A DNA stretch of 64,000 nt from Rhipicephalus microplus (Eukaryota; Arthropoda; Arachnida; Ixodida; Ixodidae), in NCBI RefSeq assembly GCF_043290135.1, contig NC_134702.1:81269317-81333316 (forward strand), written 5' to 3'. Shown piece by piece: positions 10,415 through 23,525 of the stretch; position 1 is the stretch's first letter; each line of letters starts with the position of its first letter. A program made the position numbers and the translations under genes. The notes under the pieces were generated by a model that saw nothing but the letters and a program-made list of their open reading frames with translations, was not told the DNA's origin and searched no databases.

Positions 10415-13400
10415 CTACCTTTCATAAGGCTTCATGCGCACAAGGTGAACTAGTTCAGGACGGTGCTGGCGAAGCCTCGTACTATATGAACTGTCGGGGA
10501 CGACCTCGTAGGTAACATCACTCAGTCGTCGCAGTACTAGATATGGCCCAAAGTATCTCCTCAGGAGCTTTTCAGAGAGTCCTCGTTTCCGTATGGGCGT
10601 CCAAACCCATACTCTGTCGCCGGTCTGGTAAACGACTGTTCTGCAGCGAGAATTGTAGCGGCTCGCGTCGTACTCTTGTTGTTGCTGGATTCGCAGGCGT
10701 GCTAGTTGCCTTGCTTCTTCCGCTCGTTCTGTAAACATCTCGGCGTCCGGTTCGATGTCGTCCCATTCGTGCGCTAGCATCGCATCTAACATGGTTCGTA
10801 CTTCCCTTCCGTGAATTAGGCTGAACGGGGTCATCTGGGTTGTTTCTTGCTTGGCAGTGTTGTATGCAAACGTAATATATGGCAAGATTTCGTCCCAATT
10901 TTTGTGTTCGACGTCTACGTACATTGAAAGCATGTCTTCAATTGTTTTGTTCAGACGCTCTGTAAGCCCGTTCGTTTGCGGGTGGTAGGCGGTGGTCTTG
11001 CGATGGGTTGTTTCACTCAGCATGAGGACTTGTTCCAAAAGAGCTGCCGTAAATGCGGTTCCTCTGTCTGTGATTACGACGCTTGGTGCACCATGCCGCA
11101 GGACAACGCTCTCGATGAAAAATTGTGCCACCTCCGCTGCTGTACCTCTCTGGATAGCCTTTGTCTCAGCATAACGGGTAAGGTAATCAGTCGCGACAAT
11201 AACCCAGCGGTTCCCAGCAGTAGAAGTAGGAAGTGGGCCCAAAATATCCATGCCAATCTGGTCGAATGGTGTTCTTGGGACCTGCACGGGCTGCAGAAGG
11301 CCAGCTGGTTTAGTCGGCGGTGACTTCCGTCACTGGCAATCGAGGCAAGTACGAACATGGTGTTTTACGGCTACGGTCAGTCTTGGCCAGAAGTAGCGCT
11401 GCCGTACTCTGGCCAACGTTCTTGTGTAACCTAAGTGGCCTGAAGTCACCTCGTTGTGGCATGCTTCGAGTACTTCGGAGCGAAGGGCTGCTGGGATGAG
11501 GAGCAAATACGCAGATCCTGTCGAAGAGAAGTTTCTTTTGTATAGCACTCCGCTCCGTAAGCAAAATGATGACAGCGCTTTTACGAAAACAGTTGGTGCC
11601 TTCTGAGATCTTCCCTCCAGGTAATTAATTAAGGCAAGTAACTCAGGGTCGCCACGTTGTTGCTGTGCAATAGCGGTTGAGTCAAGCACACCGAGAAATG
11701 CTGTTTCCTCCTCATCGGATAGAGTTGCCGACTCAATGGGTGAGCGGGATAGACAGTCGGCGTCCATGTGGCGCTTTCCTGACTTGTGTACGACAGTCAT
11801 GTCGTACTCCTGCAGCCTGAGACTCCAACGCGCTAATCTCCCGGTAGGATCTTTAAGATTTGTCAACCAACACAGTGAGTGGTGGTCGCTGATGACTTTG
11901 AAAGGGCGGCCGTATAAATACGGGCGAAATTTTGTGACTGCCCATACCACGGCGAGGCATTCCTTCTCAGTCGTGGAGTAATTAGTCTCGGCGCGTGTTA
12001 GTGTTCAGCTTGCATAGGCGATTACTCTTTCTGTGTCCTCTTGCAGCTGCACAAGCACAGCTCCCACACCAATATTGCTGGCATCCGTGTGTAGCATCGT
12101 TGGGGCTTTCTCATCAAAGTGGGCAAGCACTGGAGGCGTCTGTAGTCGCTGGCGGAGGTTCTTAAAAGCAGGTTCCTCTTCGTTGCTCCATTGGAAAGCA
12201 ACGTCTTCTCTCGTGAGGCGGGTCAACGGTGATGCGATGCGTGCGAAGTCCGCGATGAATCGCCTATAATACGCACATAGTCCGAGGAATCGTCGGACAG
12301 CCTTCTTATCAGTCGGCACCGGGAACTGTGCAACAGCTGCGATCTTTTCAGGATCAGAACGAACGCCTGCGTGACTGACAACGTGGCCAAGAAATTGCAG
12401 CTCTTCATAGCAAAAGTGGCATTTTTCAGGCTTCAACGTCAAGCCCGCAGACCGTATGGCTTGTAAAACTGCCTCAAGTCTTTTAAGGTGCTGGTCAAAT
12501 GTTGCGGCAAAAACTACGACATCATCAAGGTAGACCAAGCAGGTTTTCCACTTCAACCCAGAAAGTACGGTATCCATAAGTCTTTGAAAAGTAGCAGGCG
12601 CCGAACATAAACCAATGGGCAAGACTTTAAATTCATATAAGCCATCTGGTGTCACAAAAGCAGTCTTCTCGCGGTCTCTTGGGTCTACCTCGATTTGCCA
12701 ATACCCACTCCTCAAGTCCATCGATGAAAAGTAACGAGCATGTTGAAGTCTGTCGAGAGAGTCATCTATACGAGGAAGTGGATACACATCTCTCTTTGTC
12801 ACCTGATTGAGTTTTCGGTAATCTACACAGAAGCGCAGGCTGCCATCTTTTTTTTAACGAGGACTACAGGTGACGCCCAGGGGCTTTTTGAGGGCTGAAT
12901 GACGTCATCTTCTAGCATTTTGTCGACTTGCTCTTGTATCACTTCGCGTTCTCTTGCAGCCACGCGATAGGGGTTTTGGTGAATTGGTCTCGCCATGTCC
13001 TCGGTAATTATACGATGCTTGGTTAGAGGTGTGCGGCCAACTCTTGATGTTGTCGAAAAGCAGTCTTTGAATTCGGCCAGTAGCTCAAGAAGCCTCTTTC
13101 GCTCGTTCTTAGGCAAAGTAGTGCTAACGTCAAGAACTGGTGTCGAATCAAGTTTTGGCGCCTCGTCGACTACTGCCAAGCAGCCTTCTGCGTCTGTGAT
13201 ATCGTCGAAGTAAGCGACGGCCATGTCTTTTGGAAGGTGCCGGCGCTCATCACTAAAATTTGTCAGAAGCAAGTGCGTGCGTCCAGCGGCGACACTGACG
13301 ATACCTCTTGCGATGGAAATGCCGTGTGTGAAGAGGAGCGAGGTTATTCGGTCTGCTACTCCTTCGCCGTCAAACTGGACAGCGGCTGCCACAGAAACAA

Positions 13401-13824
13401 GCGTGCATGACCGTGGAGGGAGAACCACATCGTCATCAGTTAGACGCAATTGGTTTGGTCGCGCTTGTGTACAATCAGGTGTGCCCGAACTGTTGCGGAA
13501 TGTAATCAAACTGTCTGGGATATTGATGATGGCGCCGTACTCTCGTAAGAAGTCCATACCAATAATTAGATCCTTGCAGCATGCGGCTAGAACGACGAAC
13601 GACGCAACAAAAGAAGAACCTCCTATGTCAATTCTCGCTGTGCATCTCCCAGAGGGCATCAATAACTGACCACCTGCCGTCCTTATTTGAGGGCCTGTCC
13701 ACGGTGTCTTCACTTTCTTGAGGCGCATGGCGAGGTCCTGAGTGATGATAGAAAAGTCGGCACCGGTGTCGACTAAGGCTGTTACTTTCTGGCCGTCAAG
13801 AAAAACACTCAGGTCAGCGGTCAC
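10415..13824 (-). pseudogene. Ty3/gypsy pol: protease, reverse transcriptase, RNase H, integrase
   Basis: Reading down from 13824, an aspartic protease core LVDTGADFS is followed by the [40 protein letters not shown] and the active site YLDDVVVF. RNase H ([12 protein letters not shown]), a His/Cys zinc-binding N-terminus (H..H at about 11440; C..C at about 11340) and an integrase core follow. The core has D in VIVATDYLTRY, D in VITDRGTAF and E in PQTNGLTERLN, and a C-terminal domain ends at 10415. Damage: one missing A in a poly-A run at about 12848-12856 shifts the frame in RT motif 1. TGA codons at 12005-12007 and 11330-11332 replace Arg in the expected sequence. After the frameshift the rest of pol is in one frame. 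Upstream, the protease frame is open into gag, as expected for a gag-pol overlap. Confidence 0.93.
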
Positions 13825-13928
13825 AATGTCGTCGCTCTCACGTCTTGTCGGATTTAAAGCGTCGTGTAATGGGGGCTTTTCGTCGTCATCTTCGTGGCCT
13901 GCAACCTTACCCCCGGAGGTCGCCGCCC

Positions 13929-15282
13929 TCAGTTTCCCCGTCGCGGGCTGGGTGACCTTCTTGCGTTAAGGTCCGCGGAGGTACGTCGGTGTGACGAAGG
14001 TGAATGAGCGGGAGAAGGAGAGCGGGATTGACGTCCCAAACCTGGCTGGCGGGTAGGTATTGCCTCCTCGTCAGAAGTACGGTATTCGTAAAAGTGACAA
14101 CGGGCTCCATGGAAAGAGGCGTCCTCCCGGCGTGGTGTGTCTTCTTCGTTCGCACGTCGATCGTCAGACCATGTTCGAAGCGGGCGGAACGAATCATTGC
14201 GGTGCCAGCAATGACGGGCAATATGACCTGCACCTCCGCAGTTAAAGCATAGTGGACGTTGATCGATTGTGCGCCATGCGTCTGTTCTTCGGAGCGGTGG
14301 ACGTCTGAGCCTCCCTTCTTGCGACGATGTCCATGGTGCTGCTGTGGACGCCTGGTGGTACGTCGGTTGGCTTGGCGGTCGGCTCAGGGTCTGCTCTTGC
14401 CGCGGTGACCAAGGGGCCGTCGGCACTGGGTGATATGGCGGCGATGTACCAGATGGTGAACGTCGCAGAGCATCGGCATAGCTCATGGGGCGGTGCTCGT
14501 CACCAGGACCAGCGGTAGAAAAGGCGTGGCGGATTTCGTCGCGTACCAGTTCAGCGACGGACGCAACAGGAGTTTGAGCAACTGGATTCCGGAACTTTTG
14601 AAGTTCTTCGCGAACTATCTCCTTAATGAGGTCTCGCAGGGAGCTTTGATCCTCAGGTATGGCGGCAGCATTGATTGGGGCGCTGCTAGACATTCGATGA
14701 TACTGCCTGCATCGTTGATGGAGCGCCCGCTCGATAGCCGTAGCCTCCTTGATGAAGTCAACTACGGTACTGGGAGGGTGGCGCAGTAGCCCGGCGAAAA
14801 GTTGCTCCTTAACGCCGCGCATGAGGTAGGTCAACTTCCTATCTTCACTCATGTTCGGGTCAGCTCGACGAAAAAGACGAGTCATATCTTCAGCAAACAT
14901 AGTAACGCTTTCGTTGGGTTTTTAAACCCGTAGCTCCAACAGCTGCTGCGCACGGTCGCGTCGATCGATATTGGTGAACGTACCGACAAGCTGTTGTCAG
15001 AAGTCGCCCCAAGTTAACAGACTGGCTTCTCTGTTCTCATACCAAATTTTCGCACCGCCGTCAAGGTAGAAATAGGCGCGCGAGAGCTTTTCTTGTTCAG
15101 GCCACAGATTAATCTTGGCGACACGCCAAGATTAATCTTGGCGTGTCGCCAAGCCAGTCGTCCACGTCCTCATGGGCGCCGCCACTAAAGTGATAGGGAA
15201 CCAGCGGTTGAAAGATGGTTACCTGTGAAGGCTGTGTTGGCAGGGGGCCTTGGGGCGCCGGTTGCGGACTGGCGTTGGCCAT
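13929..15282 (-). pseudogene. Ty3/gypsy gag: capsid/nucleocapsid with one CCHC knuckle, broken
   Basis: A start codon on - at 15282 opens a proline-rich N-terminus, then a FSGGAHEDVDDWL stretch typical of gypsy gag. The frame is lost at the foldback duplication 15108-15153, and a further in-frame stop lies near 14925. From 14900 an intact frame runs to 13929, through the capsid-like FAEDMTRLFR..LMRGVK region and a single knuckle CFNCGGAGHIARHC at about 14200-14245. It ends in an Arg/Ser/Pro-rich tail. The knuckle packages element RNA in this family. The gag-pol boundary is a change of frame, which may be natural recoding. Confidence 0.85.
15108..15153. repeat. Foldback duplication inside gag
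   Basis: ATTAATCTTGGCG at 15108-15120 pairs perfectly with CGCCAAGATTAAT at 15124-15136 across a 3-base loop. It is followed by a second hairpin, CTTGGCG and CGCCAAG, at 15137-15153. The first part looks like an inverted copy of the second. It disrupts the gag frame. Confidence 0.85.
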
Positions 15283-15447
15283 TTGGAGAGGTAGTCGGCA
15301 CTTGCGAGGTTCCGTAGAAGGCGTGAACTCTGGAGCGAGGCCTATCAGCCGCCGACTGAACCGGTGCACGGGAGTTGCAATGGGTGACAATGCGTCCGAG
15401 CTAGATGAACGGCTCCCAGTGGGAGTATGGAGCATTAGGTAGGGTTG

Positions 15448-15467
15448 CGTCCCAGCACTTCCACCAG
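15448..15467 (-). other. Primer-binding-site-like sequence
   Basis: One base inside the 5' LTR the element strand reads TGGTGGAAGTGCTGGGAC. It begins with the TGG expected to pair with a tRNA CCA end. I could not match it to a specific tRNA. Confidence 0.55.
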
Positions 15468-15632
15468 TGTCGCGGTGCAGCGCGAACCAAGGGCAGATGA
15501 TCGTTGACAGAGCGACTCTCAGCAGCCGAACAGCAAGATCGCCTTCTTTACCTTCAATCAGCCAGACCTCCACTACCTGGTGTCCGCCAAATCCCCTTAT
15601 TGTCGTTTTGGTCCACCAGTACACACGCGTCA
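15468..15632 (-). repeat. 5' LTR of the Ty3/gypsy element
   Basis: 165 bp, differing from 10154-10318 at three positions, and bounded by TG...CA on the element strand. The flanking ATAT at 15633-15636 matches the other side. Confidence 0.93.
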
Positions 15633-15636
15633 ATAT

Positions 15637-18600
15637 ATATTTCATTTTCAGCGCGTTCGGCGTGCTTTGTATGTATACAGTCGTACAGTCGTGCCCAATG
15701 CATGTTGTAACGTGTTGTCCGTGCTCAAAGTGGCGCCACTACTGGGAAGTGGCAGCTACATAGAAAAAATTAGTGAAATCAACACATTTCTCACTTGCTT
15801 ATATTCTCTAAAGCAATTTGACATATCTCACTGTCACTTTTCAGGTTTGAGACCCCTTCGACCACAACCACCGTGATGCTACTCATATTGAGCGCGACTG
15901 TACATAAAAGACAACCTCCATTGCCCTCACGCCCACTACTGGTGGCGCATAAGATTGCGCATAATCAACTCAATGACGTCGAAACCACCGCCTCCAGCAT
16001 TTTCACTTGCAAAAACACCACCATTGCGATGGTATCTTAGTTTTCTTCTGCGGATTACTACGTGGGTATTGTGGCAAGTACACGTACAAAATGACGGTGC
16101 GATTAAACGCAGACACAACGTTAGCCACTAAAGCGACAGAGAGCAGCGACTTCATTAAGCGAAAGAAGGCACACCCTCGGAGGCAATGAGCTTATGGTAC
16201 TAAGCCCACGCTTCCAAGATTCCTAATGCGCACCTCGCAAACGGACTCACGCTTCCTTGCTCTAATCTGTATCACCCTTGAAGACTTGAGAACTTAGTCG
16301 GCGCTCTTTCGCATCATCACCAACGTAATCAGTGTCCATGTTTTCGTTAATGAAACGTTGGTATCTGGAAAACAGCCGATAGCTAAAAATGGAGGAGCTC
16401 ACCATTTATACCAGAAAGCAATTAGATGATCGGGTGCAGCACGTGGGAGAAGGAGCTTCGGGAGCAGACGCCGCATCATCTTCAGCTCAAGGGCAACATA
16501 TTTGCATATTAGATGAAGTCGAGACATTGTACTTGAGGCGAGGTCTCTTCAAGTAGAAGCTTTTGCAAGCATCGTTCTTTTTTGTGTGTGCATCCTATTT
16601 TAGTGTGATTTTTTTCTTTGGACCAGTGAAAAAGACGGTATAGGAGATAGGAGTGCATTGCGTTTTTTCAAGGCAATTTTGCATAAGCACCACTTCAGGT
16701 CTGTGTTCATTGTACATGTATGCTCAAGGAGTAGAAGGAAGTTTTATAAAGGGATAAATGTGTGAATTCGATCTTGCGAATTTCGCCTTTTCTCGGTGTT
16801 AAACTCGCAGCTTCACCCTCCGCCTAAATTTAGTATACAGCGTTTGTGTGACTCGATTTCAAGGGTTTACAATAGGCCTCCTCGATCTGGCTATACTTTG
16901 TGGACGTAGTTCATGAAATCTTCGTGTCAGTGCTGCCCCAGTTTCACTAGCGTTAGTTCCGCACCACAACAGCTGTTTTGTTGCAGCGGTCATACCGAGG
17001 GCAAAAGTGCAGTGATACCTTGCACTACTTGCACGGGACAAGTACTTGAGGGAGGGGGGGGGGGCTAGGGCTTAAGTGACAATGAAATCATGCAGCACAA
17101 TGACAAATCCACCGCCGAACTGCTGTTGGCGTGAGCTGCACTCGCCAAATAGAGCGCCAAAGGTCAGCACTCTTGAACTGGTGCTAAACGTGCACAAAAA
17201 TTCAGAAGACCTAAGAGCACAGAGAAGTGATACAGTAGTACCTTCTAGTAATTCACAATACGAAATTTGCTTCACAATACGACTTACAAGATTTATTAAG
17301 ACGGCAAGCAAAACCATAAAAGAAAATCTGCACATTTTAGTCATGCATAAGGCTGAAGAAAATGTCTCACGAGTGCTTCATAAAACAAAAAAAAAAAACT
17401 TTTTTTTAGAGTACGAAGAGATGTCCTAACGGTCGTACTCGAATCGGTTCAGCGAGAACAAACAAAAAAGTACGTGCCGTGGTGAGATCCTGATGACTTC
17501 CACGGCTCACCGATTATGGGTTGGATCAAGAATTTATTCCGAAGCAGCGCTTTCTTTTTTTTTTTCCTTTGTCCTGTTTTTTTTTTCTTAAGCTCTGTTA
17601 CGCTGCACTCTCCAGCGTTTTTAGTTTTTCGCAGCCCTGAAGTTTTCACTCTTAAGAGCTTGATGCGTTTTGTATATGGGGAAAAGGGGGCGTAATATTG
17701 AAGAGAGATACAGGTAAGATGGTAAAAAGATTATAAATAAAAGGGGTTATAGCTTGAAGTCCGGAAAGAGCTATAGGTGCATATACATGGTTCCGCTTCT
17801 TCTTGGACCAGTTCTCCCCCCCCCCCCCAAATGCGCGAAATGGCACACGCCTCCATTTCCCTCCAAGTGACACGTGCGAAATTTTGACAAGAAAAGCGTT
17901 GAAAAAGGGAGGACTTTCGAAAGAAACAACGCCGTTCCCTCTAGGCAAAATGGTGAGATGAGGGCAATCAAATCAGAAAAAAAAGCAAAAATATCGGATG
18001 AGAAAGCTAGGAGCGTACACCGAACGTAATAACAGCGTCGGCTTTGAAGTTTGCCATGTCGTAACCACAAACTGTAGTATGGTACATATACACCCGTGCT
18101 ACGGAAAAGCGCCGCAAAATACAACGGCGAAGTAACAACCAAGCGACGTGTACTTCTGCCTTCGTTTGCAAGTGGCTTCGTCCTTGCGAGTTTCTAATGC
18201 GTCTTCTTCTTCATATTTTATTCTCTCTCTCGAAGGGCCTCATGATGACCCTGCTTTACAATTCTATGCAAATGTCAGCTCTACGCAGGCAGCAAAAGCG
18301 CATTTCTTTTGTTCCTGGGTCCAGCTCCCACTCTCCGCTACTCAAGCACGTCTAAGTCGGCCATCCGCTCCGCAAACGCTGAAATCACACGTGGCATGAG
18401 TTGTCTGGTGTTACTTTTTTTGTGAGGACCTCGGGGAAGGGATCAAGCTATCGTCTTTATTCTTCACTCTCATTTAACTATCATCGATGCATCAGTGGGA
18501 CGGTCAACAAGAGACCACCGAGGCACCATCGATCATTACCGCCTTCTTGAATATTGTATGCCTGCTCTGGTTCGCATGCGGCTTTGTTTCCCATACCACT

Positions 18601-18656
18601 AGCGTCCTACAGCTGCAAACATGCGATACATTCTATTCTATTCTGCCACGAATGTT
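15637..18656. other. Anonymous intergenic sequence
   Basis: No gene supported. It contains a TCATATTGAGCGCGA segment at about 15874 that matches the terminus of the foldback element at 21405-21662, a poly-G run at 17049-17064 and a poly-C run at 17817-17828. Confidence 0.4.
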
Positions 18657-20924
<2,268 letters not shown>

Positions 20925-20937
20925 ATCGTATACGGCA

Positions 20938-21178
20938 CACCGCCGCGGTGGTCTAGTGGCTAAGGTACTCGGCTGCCGACCCGCAGGGCGCGGGATCAAA
21001 TCTCGGCTGCGGCGGCTGCATTTCCGATGGAGGCGGAAATGTTGTAGGCCCGTGTTCTCAGATTTGGGTGCACGTTAAAGAACCCCAGGTGGTCTAAATT
21101 TCCGGAGCCCTCCACTACGGCGTCTCTCATAATCATATGGTGGTTTTGGGACGTTAAACCCCACATATCAATCAATCA
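20938..21178 (+). mobile_element. Ruka-type SINE, copy 3
   Basis: Full-length sense copy with the A box TGGTCTAGTGG and a B box weakened to GGATCAAATCT. It ends in (ATCA)n. The flanks ATCGTATACGGC (20925-20936) and ATCGTATAGGGC (21179-21190) form a 12-bp duplication with one mismatch. Confidence 0.93.
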
Positions 21179-21404
21179 ATCGTATAGGGCCACGACGCGG
21201 CACAAACACGAATGCTGACTGAGTCAGGATGAACCTGCCTTGAACTAACCATGTTGTACGTCTCGTCTCGGTCAAGCCCACCCGCACGGCATGGTTGAAA
21301 GCGGCGCAAACCTCGCGCCCCTTCCAAGCTCAGGCAGCCTTGGCATAGCGCGGACGATGACAATCAGGTGTGTGATGCCCTGTATCTGTCTTCGGAACGT
21401 CGCT

Positions 21405-21662
21405 GCTATAAGCGACACGAGCCCTCAATATGACTCGAAACGCGGGGGAGCGCGGCCTCACAAGTTCAATGGCTGCGCAGGACTTCATTTTTTTTTTCAA
21501 CAAATAATCTGTTTTTTTTTTACTTGGGATCATACCGAAGCGGGATAAATGGTTTAATAATAGAAATAACGGCTTGTGGAAGCCATACTTAATCTTCGAA
21601 CTCGTGAGGTCATGCGCTCCCGCGTTGCAAGTCATATTGAGCGCGAATGTAGCTTTGTTTTA
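21405..21662. mobile_element. Foldback (long inverted-repeat) non-autonomous element
   Basis: The left arm (about 21408-21469) and right arm (about 21595-21655) are imperfect reverse complements over about 60 bases, sharing for example CTCAATATGACT and CTCACAAGTTC against CTCACGAGTTC. A spacer of about 125 bases with poly-T runs separates them. It has no coding capacity. The structure is that of a MITE or foldback element; its superfamily is not determinable here. Confidence 0.7.
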
Positions 21663-23244
21663 GGGCCTCACCAGGTGAGGAACACTACAATTCAGCTACG
21701 AAGAGCCTCTTCCTGCGTTTACGTGCGTTTAACCAAGCCTCAATGTTTGCTCTTTGTGCATAGTGCAAGTAAACGTTTTCTAAACAACACAGAGCTTGAG
21801 AACTGCGAAGCTTTATTTTTTTTAATGTGCTTTCTCAAGATATGCGCGGACACTCAAGTTAAGCTTTATGCATAGCATTACTTGGAGTTCACCAAACGGA
21901 TACAAATAAGCAAAGAAATATGTACTAAAACGGATGAAAGTCTTATTGCTACAGTGCAAACTGTGATAGCCATGCACATAATCTTTTTTCTTGATCTTTC
22001 TCTCTCTCTCTGTGTGTTTTGTCATCTCTGTGCACGTCTACATTCTTCTTTAGTCGCCCCCTCATAGACTGCTAAAAAAACATAATTGTCATTTTGTTTC
22101 GTACTTCTTAAACCACCTTTCAGAAATTGTAGCATCAGTAGCAAAGTGAGTAGTAAACCATAGTGATCGCTAAAGTCTGCCGAAGGAGACTGGAAAACCT
22201 CATTTCGTGCTGAAACTATTGTTATTCTCCGGTTTGGCAAGTTTAGGAGAACCCTTTGAGCCGTAAACTATCGTGTTGAAACGGCGACGTATACAGCAGC
22301 GGCAAACAGATCCTAGCATGCGGTCGGTCGGGTTTACTGCGAGCGCAAGCACGCTTGGGCAACGTTAAATGTTTGTCGAGGCACGCAGCGGCGGCTGTGC
22401 GAGACGTCTTGTTCCTTTGCGCGTGAATCAGCCACCGTCGAATCACGTCGTCTCGCACAGCGGCGATTGCAGCAGCGTTTTGAACTAGAAAATGGAGATT
22501 GCAGTCGGCCTCACCTCAGGGGCCATTCTTAAAACGAGTCGTATAATGATGTACATGGTGCATCTCCTTGTGCCTGAGACAGCGTGTGGAAACTCGCTCG
22601 GATGAAAAACTTCTACCTAAGCAGCCTTATCTGTACATTAAGGACTAAGCAATTTTTATATGTACGCCTGCAAATTGCGCGTGAACTTATGGGCTATAGA
22701 GGAATCAGTGTATAAAGGACAAAGCGAATCGAAATTCGAAAACTTAGTTCTGTGTAAATACATGAAAACGTCCTTACACGGAGATTTCTGTTGCTGCAGA
22801 CTAGAGGTACAGAGGACGTCCGAAATGGGTAACATGCCTACTGCATAACTAGGTTCAAAGAAATTTTGGTCTGAAACATGCGTTAAAACCACGTCGAAAC
22901 ACTTGCCACATCATCCACGCCAGGGTGTTGCATCCGCCAATGCATGCTCGTTTATAAAGGTGTAGAGTACAGCACCAACTGCAATGACTACGCTATTAAC
23001 GGCCACCTTTGCACTACAAATATACTGTACTTCTTTTGAAAGCAATATTCATGAGTTATGCACAACTTTGGTTCTGCTCAACGAAAACACTTTGGCCTCT
23101 AACCATCCGTCACTGCGGGCGTTGTTCGTTGAAATCATAATGGGACGAACGACTAGGTGCATAGATTCAGGTACATGCTATAGAATGCAAAGAGGGGAAA
23201 AATTAACCCGAAGATCTTCCAGTGAGGTTTACCTGTGTGTTTAG
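21663..23244. other. Anonymous intergenic sequence
   Basis: No gene supported. An inverted repeat, CGGCTGTGCGAGACG at about 22391 and CGTCTCGCACAGCGG at about 22449, is notable. Confidence 0.4.
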
Positions 23245-23525
23245 AAGAAGTGCTTGGCGATTTAGAGCACTCGGTATTCTACTGTGAGAGATTTGAAAGC
23301 CGTCTCATGGAAAAGTAAATTTGCTGCGAAGGTACATTCTTCAGATCAAGTGGTTAACAATTTTGAGTACATGGTAGTCTACTATGGGATAGTCTAAAGT
23401 CGTCCCGTGGGCCTCACACTTACTTAAGCCCTGAAGGAGCTCTGTTGTTTTTAGAAAAAAAATGTGTTACGATTTCGAGTACTTCGTACCCAACGAAGGG
23501 ATAGCATTGAGCCGTCCCGCTAATA
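23245..23525 (+). repeat. ~100-bp minisatellite, three diverged units (locus A)
   Basis: Units begin at about 23258, 23357 and 23470 (spacings 99 and 113). They share a CGATTTNGAGTAC start, a CTACTATGGGA-like centre and an AAGCCGTCNCGTGG end. A TTTAGAA lead-in precedes two of them. The same unit recurs at 39905-40095, also at 99-base spacing. Confidence 0.65.

Larger units (their letters stand above)
10154..15632 (-). mobile_element. Complete Ty3/gypsy LTR retrotransposon, decayed
   Basis: Two 165-bp LTRs enclose gag (CCHC) and pol in the order protease, RT, RNase H, integrase, the Ty3/gypsy order. The element is flanked by ATAT at 10150-10153 and 15633-15636, a 4-bp target duplication typical of these integrases. 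The LTRs differ at three of 165 positions, yet gag and pol contain frameshifts and nonsense codons. Length is 5,479 bp. No envelope-like third frame is present. Confidence 0.95.
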
